The notes beneath the pieces are model-generated. The model had not been told where the DNA came from. It worked only from the letters and a program-made list of their open reading frames with translations, and did no database searches. From NCBI GenBank assembly GCA_030407085.1, contig CM059582.1, positions 1,674,001 through 1,738,000 of the forward strand: DNA of 64,000 bases. Direction: 5' to 3'. This stretch comes from Trichopria drosophilae (lineage: Eukaryota; Arthropoda; Insecta; Hymenoptera; Diapriidae). This document shows, piece after piece, positions 1-12,725 of this stretch. The translations under genes and the position numbers were made by a program. Positions within the stretch are counted from its first letter, which is position 1, and the number at the start of each line of letters is the position of its first letter.

Positions 1-3000
1 CTAACGACCGATTTCTTATTAAGTAGCGTCGAAGCAATTGACGAATTGAAAAAAATGGGTTGCAAAAGATGGGCCTCGTTATGGAGCAATTGTGGCAGGC
101 ACCTCTTTAATTTTGGCATTTGTAGCGAAAAAATATGCCCGGAGGAATGCGAGAAACTGTACACTCTGTTATGCTTAAAAACTGTTGAATTTGAAGGAAT
201 GACGTGTAAGGAAAGCAGTTTTGGACTAGATAATCCTGTCTGCACTATATTGCATCGTTTATGTCACACCAAATATTCCCAAAATAAATTTAGAGAAGCT
301 ATGACCATAACGGCGTACAATGGCCTATTTAGTTATGCCAATCCCAAAACAAAAGCATTTACTATGTGGGCGCACATCAAAAAGAAATGTGAGGCTATGC
401 AAAATATCCAGAGCCTCTCGATGGTTGCCTGTTTGCAAGCCGATACGGAAGATGTCAAAGAACTTGGTATTATTGTTGATTTTGAAAAATACGATCTTCG
501 TGAAATATGTTTGCAAGAGATTAAGGCCCTGCAAGAAATTAAAAGCGATTCCGTGGCAGCTATAAAAGCTGCGTTAAAAGAACTTACTTCAATGAAGAAT
601 CACAATTTACAATTTGCTCAAGGCGTTCAATTGATGAGTTGCCATTTGTTACACTTTCAGGAAATGGATCAACTTTTATCTTATATTGAAACGGCATTGA
701 AGAAACTCAGTGCAGAACCTCAGACTATAAGAATTCAGTGTCTCGCAGCAAATTTGGAATTTTATGCATTTGTTAGTAAACTGTACGAGAAAAGCAAAAT
801 AATTGAAAAAGAAATGGACGATGCTAAGTTTGTCCTGAGATCCAGTGGAGAGCTCGGAGACATTGAATTGGAGGCAAATGAAGTAACTGCATCGTACGGT
901 GCAATTAATATAAATGGGGATAAGAAATTAGCGGTGGAATTGAAAAACATCATTGAAAAATGGGAGGACTGCATCGAAGAAAATATTGTGAGTTTTTTAA
1001 TTATTACCATTTTCGATTATTGCAATTTATTATAATATTTAAAATCTTATCCGTTATGTTTTTTATACGTGAAAAGGTTTTTGGAAATATTTTTTGGTTG
1101 GTTAAAAATGGAAATATCATTAACGATGTTTAAAAAAATATAATTCTATATAAATTAAATTCTGTAATATTTATACAAAAATTTTATAATACAAATAATA
1201 CACAACATGTAGAAAATATATTACAGAAAAAATGTTAACAAAAAACATAATAAAAAAGACAATCATAAGTTACAAAAAATAAAATACATAACGCCAAATA
1301 ATTCTGCGAGTAAAATAGTTTTCCTACAAACATTTAAGAATATATAAATAGGATTTTAAGATAGGCTTGATTTCTTCAATAAATATAAATTTTATGGGCT
1401 CTGCCTACCACTTGATAAAAAAATTTCTTCTTTCTTCCTTCTTCATAAATTAAAAGACACTATCACTTTTTAAAAATAAGACTTTATTTAAAATTGAAAA
1501 CATACAAAAAAAATTTTTAAAAATAATAAATAGAACTTGAAACTTTTTAAAAAATATATACAAAAAATTAAAATTAACTTTAAAAGACTCAACGTTTCGG
1601 ACCTCTCAGGTCTCTCTCCAAGAGTCAATAATTAAAAACTATATATTTTTATAAAAAATACTGTATATATTTTTTAAAGAGTTTTAAGTTCTATTTATTA
1701 CTTTAAAAATTTTTTTTGTATGGTTTCAATTTTAAATAAAGTCTTATTTTTAAAAAGTGATAGTGTCTTTTAATTTATGAAGAAGGAAGAAAGAAGAAAT
1801 TTTTAATTATTTTTCATGTGGTAGGCAGAGCCCATAAAATTTATATTTAAGAATATATAAATACAAAAACTTCTTCTTACCTTATAAAAACCCAAAAATG
1901 CCACATTATTAAAATTAAATATAAAAACCTTGAAAAATTTGGTAACGGGATAAAACCTAGAAAAATAAAAATTAATGAATTTCGAAAATTGGGTAAGAAG
2001 AATAAAATTTTAGTAAATAAAATAAATGTCAATTAAAATATTCACTGTACGCTTAGCAATTGATACATTGATACTGAAAATGATATTTGATTTCACTGGA
2101 ACCATTGACCTTTTGTAGATATCAATATAAACAAGTAAAAGTGTATGAGTATAACTACTATATGGGCGATTTTCAAAAAACTGTGATACTCTTGTATAAA
2201 AAATAAATTAATATGTACTTGAAAGACATACATTTATGTAACTAATTATTAGGCAATCACGTTTTGTTGATAAATATGAAAACGATAAATATAAAAACTA
2301 TTTTCAAGGTTCTGCATACTGAAATATAAGTAAAATATCAGTACCGCCAGTATGTCTTTTTTCTAATTTTTAAAATCAATTAGTTACTCTGCATAGAATC
2401 TAGTTTCTAGGGAAACGTTATTCGTCAGAAAATAACAAGGTATAGGAAGGCAAGTGATTAACGTCTGCAGTTTTACTCTCAGCCCTTAATTACACTGTAC
2501 AGAACGACTTGAATTTTGCCTACATTTTTAAGCATAACTACCCAGCAATCGAAATTGTATTGAAATGTATTGACTTGGATTAATTTTTCGCTTTTGAATA
2601 CGCTATTTGAAATTTTTGAATACATTCGAATCCAAAAATACTTCGCTATTATTTTAATACAAAAATATGAATCCCAATGAATCCAAATGAATGCATAAAT
2701 AATATCGTTGCCGAAACTACTAAAAATACTCAAAAAAGGCAAAAGTCGTGAATCCATCTGAATACAAATGAAGATTGAAATGATAATTTTTTAATACAAT
2801 CGAATCCATAAATAATAGTAGTTAATTACCGGAATTAATGAATCCATTTCAATACATGACTGAACAAAATAATGCCTGCTTTAATCCAAATGAATTTAAA
2901 ATAAATCAATAACAAAAATTAAATTGAATACAAATGAATACAAATTCTTAATTTTTCTTCATTTTAATACAAATGAATCTATAAAAAAAAAATAACTTCC

Positions 3001-6000
3001 GCTTTGAGGTGAAAAAATATTAAAATTATGTTCATTTCGTAATTATTCATTTCAATTACAAAAAAGTTATTTTCGAAAATAAAAGCCACAAATGATTTCT
3101 CATTCAAAATTTGGAATGTGAAATGTTTATTTTAAACCAATTTCCAATTACATTTAGCAGTGCTCTGTCGGAAATGGTACACTTTATTTAAGCGTTCAAT
3201 TCACAAGAGTCCAAAAAGTGTTGTACACTTAAATGAAATGTATTTGTACACTTATTGGACACCTAACTAACACTTATTTTCAAATTTACGCAATATCTCG
3301 TAAACGGTATGAGATACGTGAAATCTGATGAAATTTTGCCATGATGTGCGACGATTCAGCTGACATACACAATTAAAAAATTTCATAATTTTAGAAATCG
3401 AAAATTTCGAAAATTCTTGAATCATGTACAGTTGCTTCGAATCATCGCACCAGGGTATCACTGATTTATGTCAATTACGTCGAATTTCACGTATCTCGTA
3501 CCGTTTTCAAGATATTGCGTAATTTAGAAAAAGAATTACAATATTTATTTTACCAACAAAAATATCTATTATCTACATGCATTCGTTCTTTTCAAAAGTC
3601 GATAAGCAAATTATTACAAAAATGTAAAATATGGTAATAAATTTAGCAGATTATTTTTAAGTACACAATTCATAAATGCTTCACGTTTTAACTATTTGTT
3701 ACTTTCGCATCATCTTTTACAGCAAGGAGGTGGTCAAGTGATTATGACTCGAAGTTGTTGTGCGGGAGACCAGGGTTTGATTCTCGGTCGATGCAAATTT
3801 TTTTTTTCATTAAATGTATGAACTGGGATTATTTTTGGATTTGAATATATTGCCATGCATTAAAATTTTTAATGCATTTCAATAACCCTTTTCAATACTT
3901 TTAAGATCAAATAGCGCATTCAAATGTATTGTAATGCATTCAAAATTTTCAATACATTTCAATGCATTTCCGACTGCTGGGTATTGCTGGATAAACAAAT
4001 GAACATTGATTGAAGCAATCACTGAATGTTTTCAAGACATAAACAGTCTCCAAATTTTAAGCATCGGTTACGCCAAAAAATTGTGGTCAGTACCGCTTGC
4101 AAATAGTGCCCAAGTGCAAATTTGTTTGCGTGAAGCTCCTATAGTGTAAACACGTAAGTTACTTAGAACTTTCATAATGCAATCGGAAAATATCTTATGA
4201 ATACTGATTATTGTATAAAATAATCATAAACTTCAACTGTCAGTACTGCTGAAGTCAGTAAAGTTAAAGTAAATTTGTTACAAAATGCCTCTAGGTACAA
4301 GAAAGTAACAAGATATAGCGAAATTGAAGAAAAATATAGAGAAAGGGAACAAAAAAAAAATCTCATGCAATAAAACGTATGAAATTCAAGAAAAGATTTG
4401 AGAAAAGTATACGTGTATATGCAAAAAATATATATTTTTTTTTATATAAATTAAGTATTTATTACAATCTTTATTTCTTTCATTCAGATTTATGTTATTT
4501 AACTCTGTCTTTTTCGTATCAAACAAAGAATACATGCTTTTATGAATAATAATAATAATAACGATGAAAATATATGCAGGAAAATACTGTCATAATTAAT
4601 GAAGTTATTAACAATTTGTCTGTAACTATTGTATATTTCAGTTCATATTTTTATGTCTATCTACTTTTCGGCTTATATTTCATGAGAAACCTATTTTAAT
4701 GATAACGAACATAAACTGTTGATGTATTTGTTTAGAAAGCCATTGAGTGTTAGTACCACCGAATCTCGGTCTGCACCATCATGTTAAAAAATGTTTATTT
4801 CTAATATAACTATAAATAATTCACTTGTAGTTGTTTTACTTTACACACACTATATGTAACAAGAAAGTGGAAAAATATACATTTTAATTAATGAAAAATA
4901 TGTTTCCGGAAGTTGAGATTTATCAAAACGAATATTTACAGCATTTTCATTAGTCTCTTTGCAACATTTTCAGATAAACTTAGATTTGATAAAAAAGTTT
5001 TCTCCATGTTTACGTTTATTAAAATTATGTTCAGCAGCTAAAATTATGACATCGTCATAATCAAAATCATGACCTGTATTAATTCTATGTATAAACTAGT
5101 GTAATTTATCATTTTTGTTTTAGTAAGTTCCACTTTTTAACTAAATTAGTGTTACGTAATTTGAATTACAGAGTGAACTTCTTGACAGTTGGGAATTGAA
5201 CATTACGTTAGAATCAATAATTCTCAGTGGTGAATATGCCAGGCTGTATCGTCTGCAAGGGTGCGAAAAAGAATTATGGAAACTTGCATATGCCTTAGCA
5301 TCTTCCCTAAACAATTGGGCAGCATGCACTTACAGTGAGTTTAATCGAACAATTATAGCGATGTTTAAATATTGACTTGAATCTTATAACTATTTGTTTC
5401 AAGTCACTGCCCGATCTATTTCACTGAGATACATCGTTGATGAATGGATCAGACAAGCAGACGTATGCACAAATACTTTAAAGGCTTCCTCTGATAATTA
5501 TCATACAACTGTACTTGCGTTATATTGGTTGAGTTTAGCAGATTTCTATTTTGACAGTGGAATGGTACAGATTTTTCTTGAAATTCCACAAATAATCAGT
5601 GTTTAATCAAATTTTTTAAATTTAATTATACTTTCAGCTGGAAGAAGCTAGAGAATTATTAAAAGATCTTAAAGACTTACCGCAAGAGATATCAATGTTG
5701 AATAATTCACATATATACGTGTATAGTGTAGATATCAAATTTCGTAACTACCATTTGTTGAGCGAAGAACTTAAACAAGCGGAATATTCAAATTTTATCG
5801 TCCAGATACATTACGGAATGATTACTTTGAACGATTACGTGAAAAATTTCAAAGGTATTTATTACATATCTAAAATTTTATGAAAATAGTCTATATTTTC
5901 TCTTAATTTTGCAGTGTATTGGAAATCTCACGATATAATACTTCAATTCCTGGGGTACAACATTTTATTCGAAATAACTGATAATATATGTCAGTCAATG

Positions 6001-7502
6001 AACAGCCTTCTGTCTTTCCGAGAAATATCTGCTCATTTGCTGCAGCGCCTGAAACTTGCTCAACGATTGGGCGCAACACAGCAAGTGGCCCTTTGCCTTA
6101 AAAACTTGTGCTACATTGATATTTCCAGACATAGATTAGACGTTTGCGAGGCAAATCTTCAAGATCTCGAGCACATCCTCGGCATTGAAAATTTTCGAGA
6201 ATCGATGATGATGGACAACAGAGATTTTACGGACAGTACTCAAGATCGCTTGAGAAACGGTGCTTCGCCGGTACTGCGAAGAAAGGCCTTCGCTTCCCCG
6301 GAATGTACGCATCATGGAGACAAGTGCCAATGTTATCAGTGTAATAATGTTTGGTATCTGTATCTTATTTTCGCCAGCACGTCCATCAGGGCACAACTGT
6401 ACGCGTTGAGAAAATTGCCAGCTGAAGCTTTGCAACACTTTAACGGATGTATAACTATTTACAAGAGGATATGCGACAGAGAGGTTAGTTTGTTGGAAAA
6501 CAAACGTTTTTCATGGAGGCGAGCACAGAGTGCATCGGTGGATTACGCATTGTACTTGCTGGGTTTCGGACTATTTGCAATCGAAGTGAAACCGCCAAGA
6601 AAAGACGAAGCTGTATCTATCGTTCAGCAGGCCATTACTTTTTGCGAGGAGTCAAATCTAACGATTCATCCAGTTTACACAATGGCGAAAGAAATTTTCT
6701 TCCAAATGTGGTTTTACGAGTCTTTCACAGACTATTCCGGTAATATATTGTAGTGTTTACGAATATGCCTAATATAAAATTAAATTGTTTACTTATATTT
6801 CCAGCATTTACAGTTCCTGACATTTCATCTATTCAAATAGAAGTGACGAAGGAACCAGTGGAAAATTGTATCACTCCCCGTCATGAAATTCGACCAAAAG
6901 AATCCTACAGCGTTCGCAGAAGAAAATCTCCGCCACTTATACAGATACCCAAAGTTCCAGTTCAGCCCATAGAAAAAAAGACTGAAAATTCATCCAACGA
7001 AAACTTGTCATCAGATGACGATAAGAAAGTTGGCAGACCTGTACGGAACAAACCTGTACGTCGAAAGATATTAGATGAATATTCGGAGGGTCGCTTAAGT
7101 TCATCGGAAAATGTTACGAAGGGACCAATTTCGAGAGAGTCGTATAGTCTACGTCGACGAAAATCTCCACCCCAGCCTCCGAAAATCGAAGTTCAGTTGC
7201 CTAGTGATAAAAAAGAAGTATGTATATCAGACGACGATTTATCGTCCGACGAAGACAAAAAAGGTACCAGAACAGGACGGAATAAGTCAGTACGTAGAAA
7301 AATATTAGATGAGTATATAGGAGGTCAGGCGAGTGCCACAACAAATGCACCAAAAGACCAAAATACGAATATAAAAAGTTCGATAAAAGAACCTTCAACA
7401 CGGTCACGTAAAGTGTCATTACCAAAAGAGGTCAAAGAGTCGGTTCTAATAGAACCAGTTTTGAGAATGAGCCGAAGAATCAGAAAAAGTTCGAATGCTT
7501 AA
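1..7502 (+). CDS. Separase-like helical-repeat protein lacking protease domain (three rows-like), 3' part
   Basis: The gene is partial: the reading frame is open from base 1. Exons read as <1-987, 5172-5334, 5404-5564, 5638-5854, 5915-6739 and 6805-7502, all with GT-AG borders and matching phases (0,1,0,1,1), giving 1016 visible residues. The body is alpha-helical and resembles TPR/ARM solenoids. Segments such as GEYARLYRLQG and a Cys-rich CTHHGDKCQCYQC patch recall the region N-terminal to the separase protease. The last exon encodes a basic, Ser-rich disordered tail with two related modules (SYSVRRRKSPP...RRKILDEY, then SYSLRRRKSPP...RRKILDEY). It stops at TAA 7500-7502, and a poly(A) signal follows at 7548. 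No C50 protease domain is present. In flies separase is split into SSE (protease) and THR (helical subunit), and this gene looks like a THR counterpart. The identity is inferred; the gene structure is well supported. Confidence 0.6.
1333..1863. mobile_element. Fold-back element in the first visible intron, flanked by an 18-bp direct repeat
   Basis: The stretch 1381-1848 is a near-perfect inverted repeat. The left end reads AAATATAAATTTTATGGGCT and the right end is its complement. Arms of about 230 bp (including a motif of the type GACACTATCACTTTTTAAAA) surround a short loop near 1590-1630. The same 18-mer, TTTAAGAATATATAAATA, occurs at 1333-1350 and 1846-1863, so it may be a long target duplication or part of the element. 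No coding capacity is seen. Confidence 0.65.
3283..3525. repeat. Near-palindromic MITE-like repeat in the same intron
   Basis: The left arm, containing GCAATATCTCGTAAACGGTA, is mirrored by the complement of the right arm at 3483-3525. Inner parts also pair (around TGCGACGATTC and its counterpart). No target duplication could be defined. The surrounding intron (2560-2990 and 3830-3975) is made of degenerate AATACAAATGAATCC-like low-complexity repeats. Confidence 0.5.
3729..3793 (+). repeat. tRNA-like sequence, probably SINE head
   Basis: The stretch has a pol III A-box-like TGGTCAAGTGATTATGACTC. About 35 bases downstream is a B-box-like GGTTTGATTCTC followed by a GGTCGATGCA tail. The spacing fits a tRNA-derived SINE. 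It lacks a clean acceptor stem, so it is not called a functional tRNA. Confidence 0.45.
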
Positions 7503-7547
7503 TAATGCGGATAGTGTAATGAAAGTTTTGTATATACTATATTTTAA

Positions 7548-7553
7548 AATAAA
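7548..7553 (+). terminator. Poly(A) signal AATAAA of the separase-like gene
   Basis: AATAAA lies 46 bases after the stop codon at 7500-7502. It supports the view that the protein really ends with the basic tail rather than continuing into a protease domain. Confidence 0.6.
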
Positions 7554-7559
7554 TTTTCT

Positions 7560-8472
7560 TTTTTATTTTGTATAATCGAATCACATTAAATGTAAACTAC
7601 CTTTAAGTAATATTACGATAGTCGCGCAGAGAGCTAATGAAATAAGACTCGTTACGAAGAAATTGCTCTGTGAGTTACAGGGTTTTAGAAAGGTATCGAT
7701 AATAGCAATGAAAATTCTTCAGGGTTCAAAATGATAAGCCGTTAATCTTGAGTATTTTCAAGTTCATCCATGAACTTTTTGAGTCGTAACATTCTGTTTT
7801 TATCACTTTTCATCGTACTTTTATAAAAAATCAACAATTTCTTTTTTATAACATTCGCGGCATAAACATTTTTTATTGCAACAATAAAAGAAAGATATAA
7901 TCCTGCAACTAGAATTTTATGATGAACTTTTAATATTGAACTACATCAATGAACTTGTTGAAATTTTATGTCTGAATTCGGAGATAAACGACTGATCATT
8001 TTTTTATATTATCCGTCTTGTAACTTATCTGGGAATAGTGCGACAATTGGTATAGTGTGGTATGGAAGACGGACATTAGGAGGATGCAGTCATCCATGAT
8101 ATTTTAACTCGTTACGTCTCAACTTTGTTTTAAAACGTACATGTCATTAGTATCAATTATTTTGCGAATAGAAACGAATCTCATACATGAACAGTGTACA
8201 AATCAAAGTTAGCCAATTTAGTTTTGCTAGCAAGTTAACATGCCACATTGTATGTGCAATACATATTTGGTGAATTAGTTTTAAGAAGAATTTTATTACG
8301 TATATTAGCCATTTCTATCAATTTCAGAGTATTTTTGCATAATTCTGTAGTTGTAACTTTTGTACTGCCAAAAATGTGTGTAAATTATATATTTAATTCA
8401 AATGTAAAGAATTGAACGAATAAAATATAAACGTTATATCTTTTATGTTCTGGGTTTGTCCTCTTATTATTT

Positions 8473-8512
<40 letters not shown>

Positions 8513-9060
8513 CATACGAAGTTTGAACTATGAAGATGTGGGTTGCTGCTGTTTGCTCTGTTTACACAAAACAAATTTCCAAAAATCTTAGACTTTTAAT
8601 AATATACACTCAACTATGAAAACATATTACTGCTTAATTATACTGAAAAAAATGGCGGTCATGATGCGAAACATTTAAAAAATTGAAAATTTATCCGCCA
8701 TATGCGTTTTAGCGCCATTCACGCACACCCACGAAAGCATAGAATATGAAAGAGATGAGAGAGGGGTATCCCATGTTAAAAATGTAACCAATAGCGATCG
8801 TGCTTAGTAATGTTACTATAGACTCATCGTCCAATGATGCGTTAGTTGAGCTTCCTATACACTTTTCATTACTTTGTCGCTTTTTGTGTAAAAAAGGTTA
8901 TGAAAAATTTTCATTATGTAAAATTAACCAACTTTCATAATCTTTTATCAGATTTTTTGAAAAATTCAACCGTGAAAAACTACGTATGATTATTTCTAAA
9001 GAACACATGGATTTTCTAGAATTCCTGTTTCAATAATTTCATTTTCATATCTCGACCGTT
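7560..9060. other. Intergenic, no gene seen
   Basis: AT-rich sequence after the poly(A) site of the separase-like gene. The only distinct structure is a pure (TA)n microsatellite at about 8477-8511. No coding region of note was found on either strand. Confidence 0.5.
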
Positions 9061-9063
9061 TAT

Positions 9064-9391
9064 TATACCGGGCATAACTGGACACATTGCAATGAGAAAC
9101 ATGACATAAAAGCAATCTAACCTATCAATTTTTTTCTAATTCTTACCCAGAAAATGGTTTAAAGCCTTCCAATTATGTTTAAATTAGATTAATTAACATT
9201 TTTCATGATAAAATTTATGCAATTAGATGTCGCGAACACGCGTAGAGCAACGACGTGGAAATTCACTAGCAGTTGAAACCAATGGCGATAGATTGTAAGC
9301 ATCCATGTGCCCAGAATTGACCAATCACAAGCGCGCTCACGTTAACATGGGCTTGTCTATGTCCAGTTCTTCCATTCGCACCCCGTATATT
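9064..9391. mobile_element. Possible small DNA transposon (TA-flanked, diverged TIRs)
   Basis: The left end TATACCGGGCATAACTGGAC is echoed in inverted orientation by the right end: its complement starts TATACGGGG and contains AACTGGAC. The match is interrupted. The TA at both ends would suit a Tc1/mariner-type MITE. Weak call. Confidence 0.3.
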
Positions 9392-9622
9392 GAAGTTATG
9401 TATGTATAAAAGGTTTTATTCACGAAGTAAGAAGTACTTCTTACTTCTTGGTTTTATTTACCATCATGCCATCTAGGGAGTTTTCAATCTGTCCACGAGC
9501 CAGGTGACCAGTGCTGACCCATCACGACCGAATTCATGTAACATGGGCTGTCCTATGGTCGGATCATATACAGTAACCCCCGTCCTAAGTTATATGGGTT
9601 CTTTCAAAATGGCGGAAGTTTA

Positions 9623-9787
9623 TCCAAAGTTATATATATATCCCCTCACTATCCCCACTTCCGTAACTCTATATCCGTGCAATGAGTGCCTCTGTATGTG
9701 AGTGTCGCGAAACAATGTAATGGAGGGAGGAGTGGAAGAGAGTGATATAACTTTGGACAGATAATAATAATAATAATAATAATAATA
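9623..9787. repeat. Short inverted repeat plus (AAT)n microsatellite
   Basis: TCCAAAGTTATATA at about 9623 is inverted at about 9746 (ATATAACTTTGGA). It is directly followed by a pure (AAT)n tract at about 9760-9787. No gene is visible here. Confidence 0.4.
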
Positions 9788-10056
9788 TCGTCTTTATTGA
9801 TCAATATAATATATACATCGAACAAAGGGCGAGACACAGCAGTTAATTGCTGTTTTGCAGCCTGGCCCTTAAATATAACTTTTGACGGTATAATTTAGGG
9901 CGGGTCTTTAGTAGCCTTTACCATGTGTTCAAATTCTGGTGAGTAAAGAAATTGTGTTCGTGAAACTTGACATTACAAATTTTAAGGTAAAGCGTAAAGC
10001 ATTCAAAATAGCTTCTCAAACATGAAAAAGTCGCTGAAAGGTTTATAAATTTTTAT

Positions 10057-10420
10057 TAACCACTTCGGCGGCAAGGCGTTCCGTGGTAAGTAGTAAGCGG
10101 CAGAAAATGCGAAAATGGCGTTCCTACTTAGACACGATTTCTGAAGTCATTGGACCAATTCAGCTTGCCAAAACCAAATATTTTTATTATTTAAGATCAA
10201 CAATCACGAATATAAAAGAAAAATTATTTTGTTTGAAGTTTAAAATTGTTTATTAAGAGTTTAAACCCAGCCAATTTTTAGTGTTTTTTATGAATGGCGT
10301 TCCAACTTTCACCCAAAGAACATCAGTTTTCTGCTTCCAAAAACAATCGGATTCTCTGGAAATTTGTTACTCGGGGGTTTTCGGGGTCACTGATCTGAAA
10401 TTTGCGAAGGACCGTTTCGA
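10057..10420. mobile_element. Truncated copy of a TTAA-type (piggyBac-like) MITE
   Basis: It begins with TTAACCACTTCGGCGG, close to the TTAACCCCTTCGCTGCGG terminus of the complete element at 40317. Near its end it carries the internal module GGGGGTTTTCGGGGTCACTG in reverse, which also occurs in the 40-42, 54 and 60 kb repeats. The right terminus is missing: the sequence runs straight into the R1-like LINE tail at about 10430. Confidence 0.45.
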
Positions 10421-10425
10421 TGCAG

Positions 10426-11511
10426 TCAGGTCTCTTCGTTGCGAAGCATCAGCCGGATTATATTATCCCGCGTGAATTGTCCAATTCTTTCTTCCAGGGC
10501 AGACCTGGCATCCCTCCTCGGGTGCAGTCGCACTACACACAGCCTGGCTCCGTCACCTTCCCCATTTTGAAGAGGTAGGAGCGGAACAGGCCGTGCCCTG
10601 TCAGGAACTGCGTCAGGTAATAATTTACCTCGCCGAAATGGCGATGGGTCTAGTCCTTTAGCTCGCCGATCAGGCGAGCAGTCCATCGACCTCTTGTTTC
10701 CTGGACCCAGAGATACTGCCAGGCTTCCATTGTCCGTGTTCAGGCAGTCTCTCTGGCGCAGGGCAACCCCAACTCTGTCTTGTTCTGGTGGACGAACATT
10801 CGCTCCCGGACAAGTAGGCGGATGGGGATAACTCCAGCTATGTATGAGCAGGCAACACGGAGGGCCCTCTTCGCTGAGCAGCAGCTAGTCGCTTGTGGTA
10901 CATTTCGTACCGCAGCGAGTTGGCCCAGACCTCCGCGATACAACATGATGGATTCTGTAGTACGCAAGAGCAGCCGCCGCTTACAGGGCATCGGACCACC
11001 CACGTTTGCCATAATTCTGGCAAGCGACGTAGTGACCCTTGCTGCCTTGTCCGCCATTCGCTGTATGTGCGGCTAGAAGGTGAGCCGGGTGTCAAGACTC
11101 ACCCCGAGGTATTTGATTGCTTGCTTGGTCTAGACCGCCTCGCTACCCACCTTCATGTCAATGGTGGTTGGGATCCTCCGCTTAGTTAGGAGCATGGTCT
11201 CGGTCTTGGCTAACGCCAATTCCAGACCGTGCTCATGCATCCAGGAGCGAATACGCAGCATTACCTGGTTTAATCGGGCTTGAACCGTCGCAGCGTCTCT
11301 GACTATAACGACTGCCGCGACATCGGCAGCGTACCCAACCAGGAATGCCCCTCCGGGCATTTCCAATCTTAGGATCCCGTCATAGAACACTTTCCATATG
11401 TCAGGACCCAGGACTGAGTCCTGGGCTGCCCCTGCCGTCATTTCCCTCCGGACCAAGCCATCCGATGTCTCATATTCGTTGAAACGGGACCTCAAGTAAT
11501 CGTCCATGATG
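10426..11511 (-). pseudogene. R1-like non-LTR retrotransposon, 5'-truncated, broken reverse transcriptase and C-terminus
   Basis: The best-preserved part is 11130-11507 on the - strand. It has reverse-transcriptase motif 4 (AAQDSVLGPDIWKVFYDG), then VGYAADVAAVVI, which corresponds to the catalytic YADD box with one Asp replaced by Ala. It continues into the NQVMLRIRSWMHEHGLELAL stretch typical of R1-clade elements. Downstream, 10740-11095 holds the thumb/connection region in two frames, showing frameshifts. The 10426-10686 segment corresponds to the C-terminal region and ends near LMLRNEET. The 5' break at about 11511 sits next to a run of T. It is inactive as read. Confidence 0.75.
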
Positions 11512-11522
11512 TTTTTTTTTGG

Positions 11523-11689
11523 AGATCCACCTCTTTAAGATATCTATGCGCCCTAGCAGCAAAGTGCAACCTCAGAATGCACGACATGTATGTTGTAACA
11601 GACTACCTACACGGTGATTTAGATAAAGAGATCTACGTGCGTCCACCTGAAGAGATAAATGCTCAAAATGGCGAATGTAAAGCGTAGAA
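11523..11689 (+). pseudogene. Copia-type LTR retrotransposon reverse transcriptase fragment
   Basis: Read from about 11539, the frame gives LCALAAKCNLRMHDMYVV, then TDYLHGDLDKEIYVRPPEE, then a stop at about 11689. This is the Ty1/Copia reverse transcriptase region (consensus type 'DVvtAfL.GdLdeEIYv.qPeg'). Only about 50 residues survive and no LTR was found. It abuts the 5' end of the R1-like fragment, so the LINE appears to have landed in or next to it. Confidence 0.7.
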
Positions 11690-12710
11690 CCTAAATAAGG
11701 ACTAAAAGAAGGAAACGCTTCTGGAATAAAAATTGTGCATTCCGCTCTATGGGTAATGAATTAAAAAATTAGGAGTTTCATTAAAAAAAATCGAATTGAT
11801 ATTAATATAAGCTTGAAGGTAGGAGTGGAGGACAACAGGTGTGGCAAAATTCGATTCTGCAAACGTTTGCTGTACTCATAAAACACCAATTTACAGACGT
11901 TTGATGACCCCCGACATCCCAGTGGCCGGAGGGTACAACGGAGGACACGAAACCATAAAATTACAGTATAACGTTTGTTGTAAGATTATTATAAATAGAT
12001 ATTCAATTTATTTTTAAAAGTTAACAAAATTGTGGTATATAACTATTTTGTACTAGTGTTGCAATCATTCTGCGTTTTGTGAATCCTGCTGTAGCAACGT
12101 AATGATATAAATCATGACAGAAACTCGCTTTGCAATTTTGTATTTTCTTCTCGTTTGCAAATTTACTCTTTGTCGCGCTGAAACATGAACAAAAACGCTA
12201 TAATCAAATTGTTAGAAATATTGTATTTCTATATATTTTATGCTATAATGATATTCCTGAGTAATCTCTCGTAGTAATGTGAATTCGAATTATAATACAA
12301 AATCGGTTCCAAAAATTTGAATTCCAAGTCGGGATATTTTTGCGTTAATAATTTTAGTAATTTTGAAAATAGTTTTGTCTAAGGTGTTGATAATATACAA
12401 TATATACAAAAACTGAAATGGTTCATATGGAAGTGACGTTTTCTCTTTTTCCAAAAAAGCCCACTTATTTATTTATAGATTAATAATTTCTAAATGCATA
12501 TATTTTTTATTTCAATACATATAGGGATTGTTATAAATTGTGAATTTCCTGAATATTCTTCTGTTAAGTAATCTTTCGCTCCTATATAAATAAGAATTTC
12601 TGAAGAAGGTTTGAAAAATAAAAGTTTCATTTATCATATTCTCTCCTACTGTTCCCTAGTATATTACTAGTTTATGAGTGTTGTTAAATATAGTCAAGTT
12701 AAAAGAAGCA
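11690..12710. other. Intergenic, no gene seen
   Basis: AT-rich sequence with no supported coding region, repeat or RNA gene. It forms the 3' flank of the - strand pacifastin gene. Confidence 0.45.
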
Positions 12711-12725
12711 AACTCACCAAATTAA

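Noticed and set aside
3729..3793. Functional tRNA gene
   Set aside because: Box elements are present but no seven-base acceptor stem could be paired around them.
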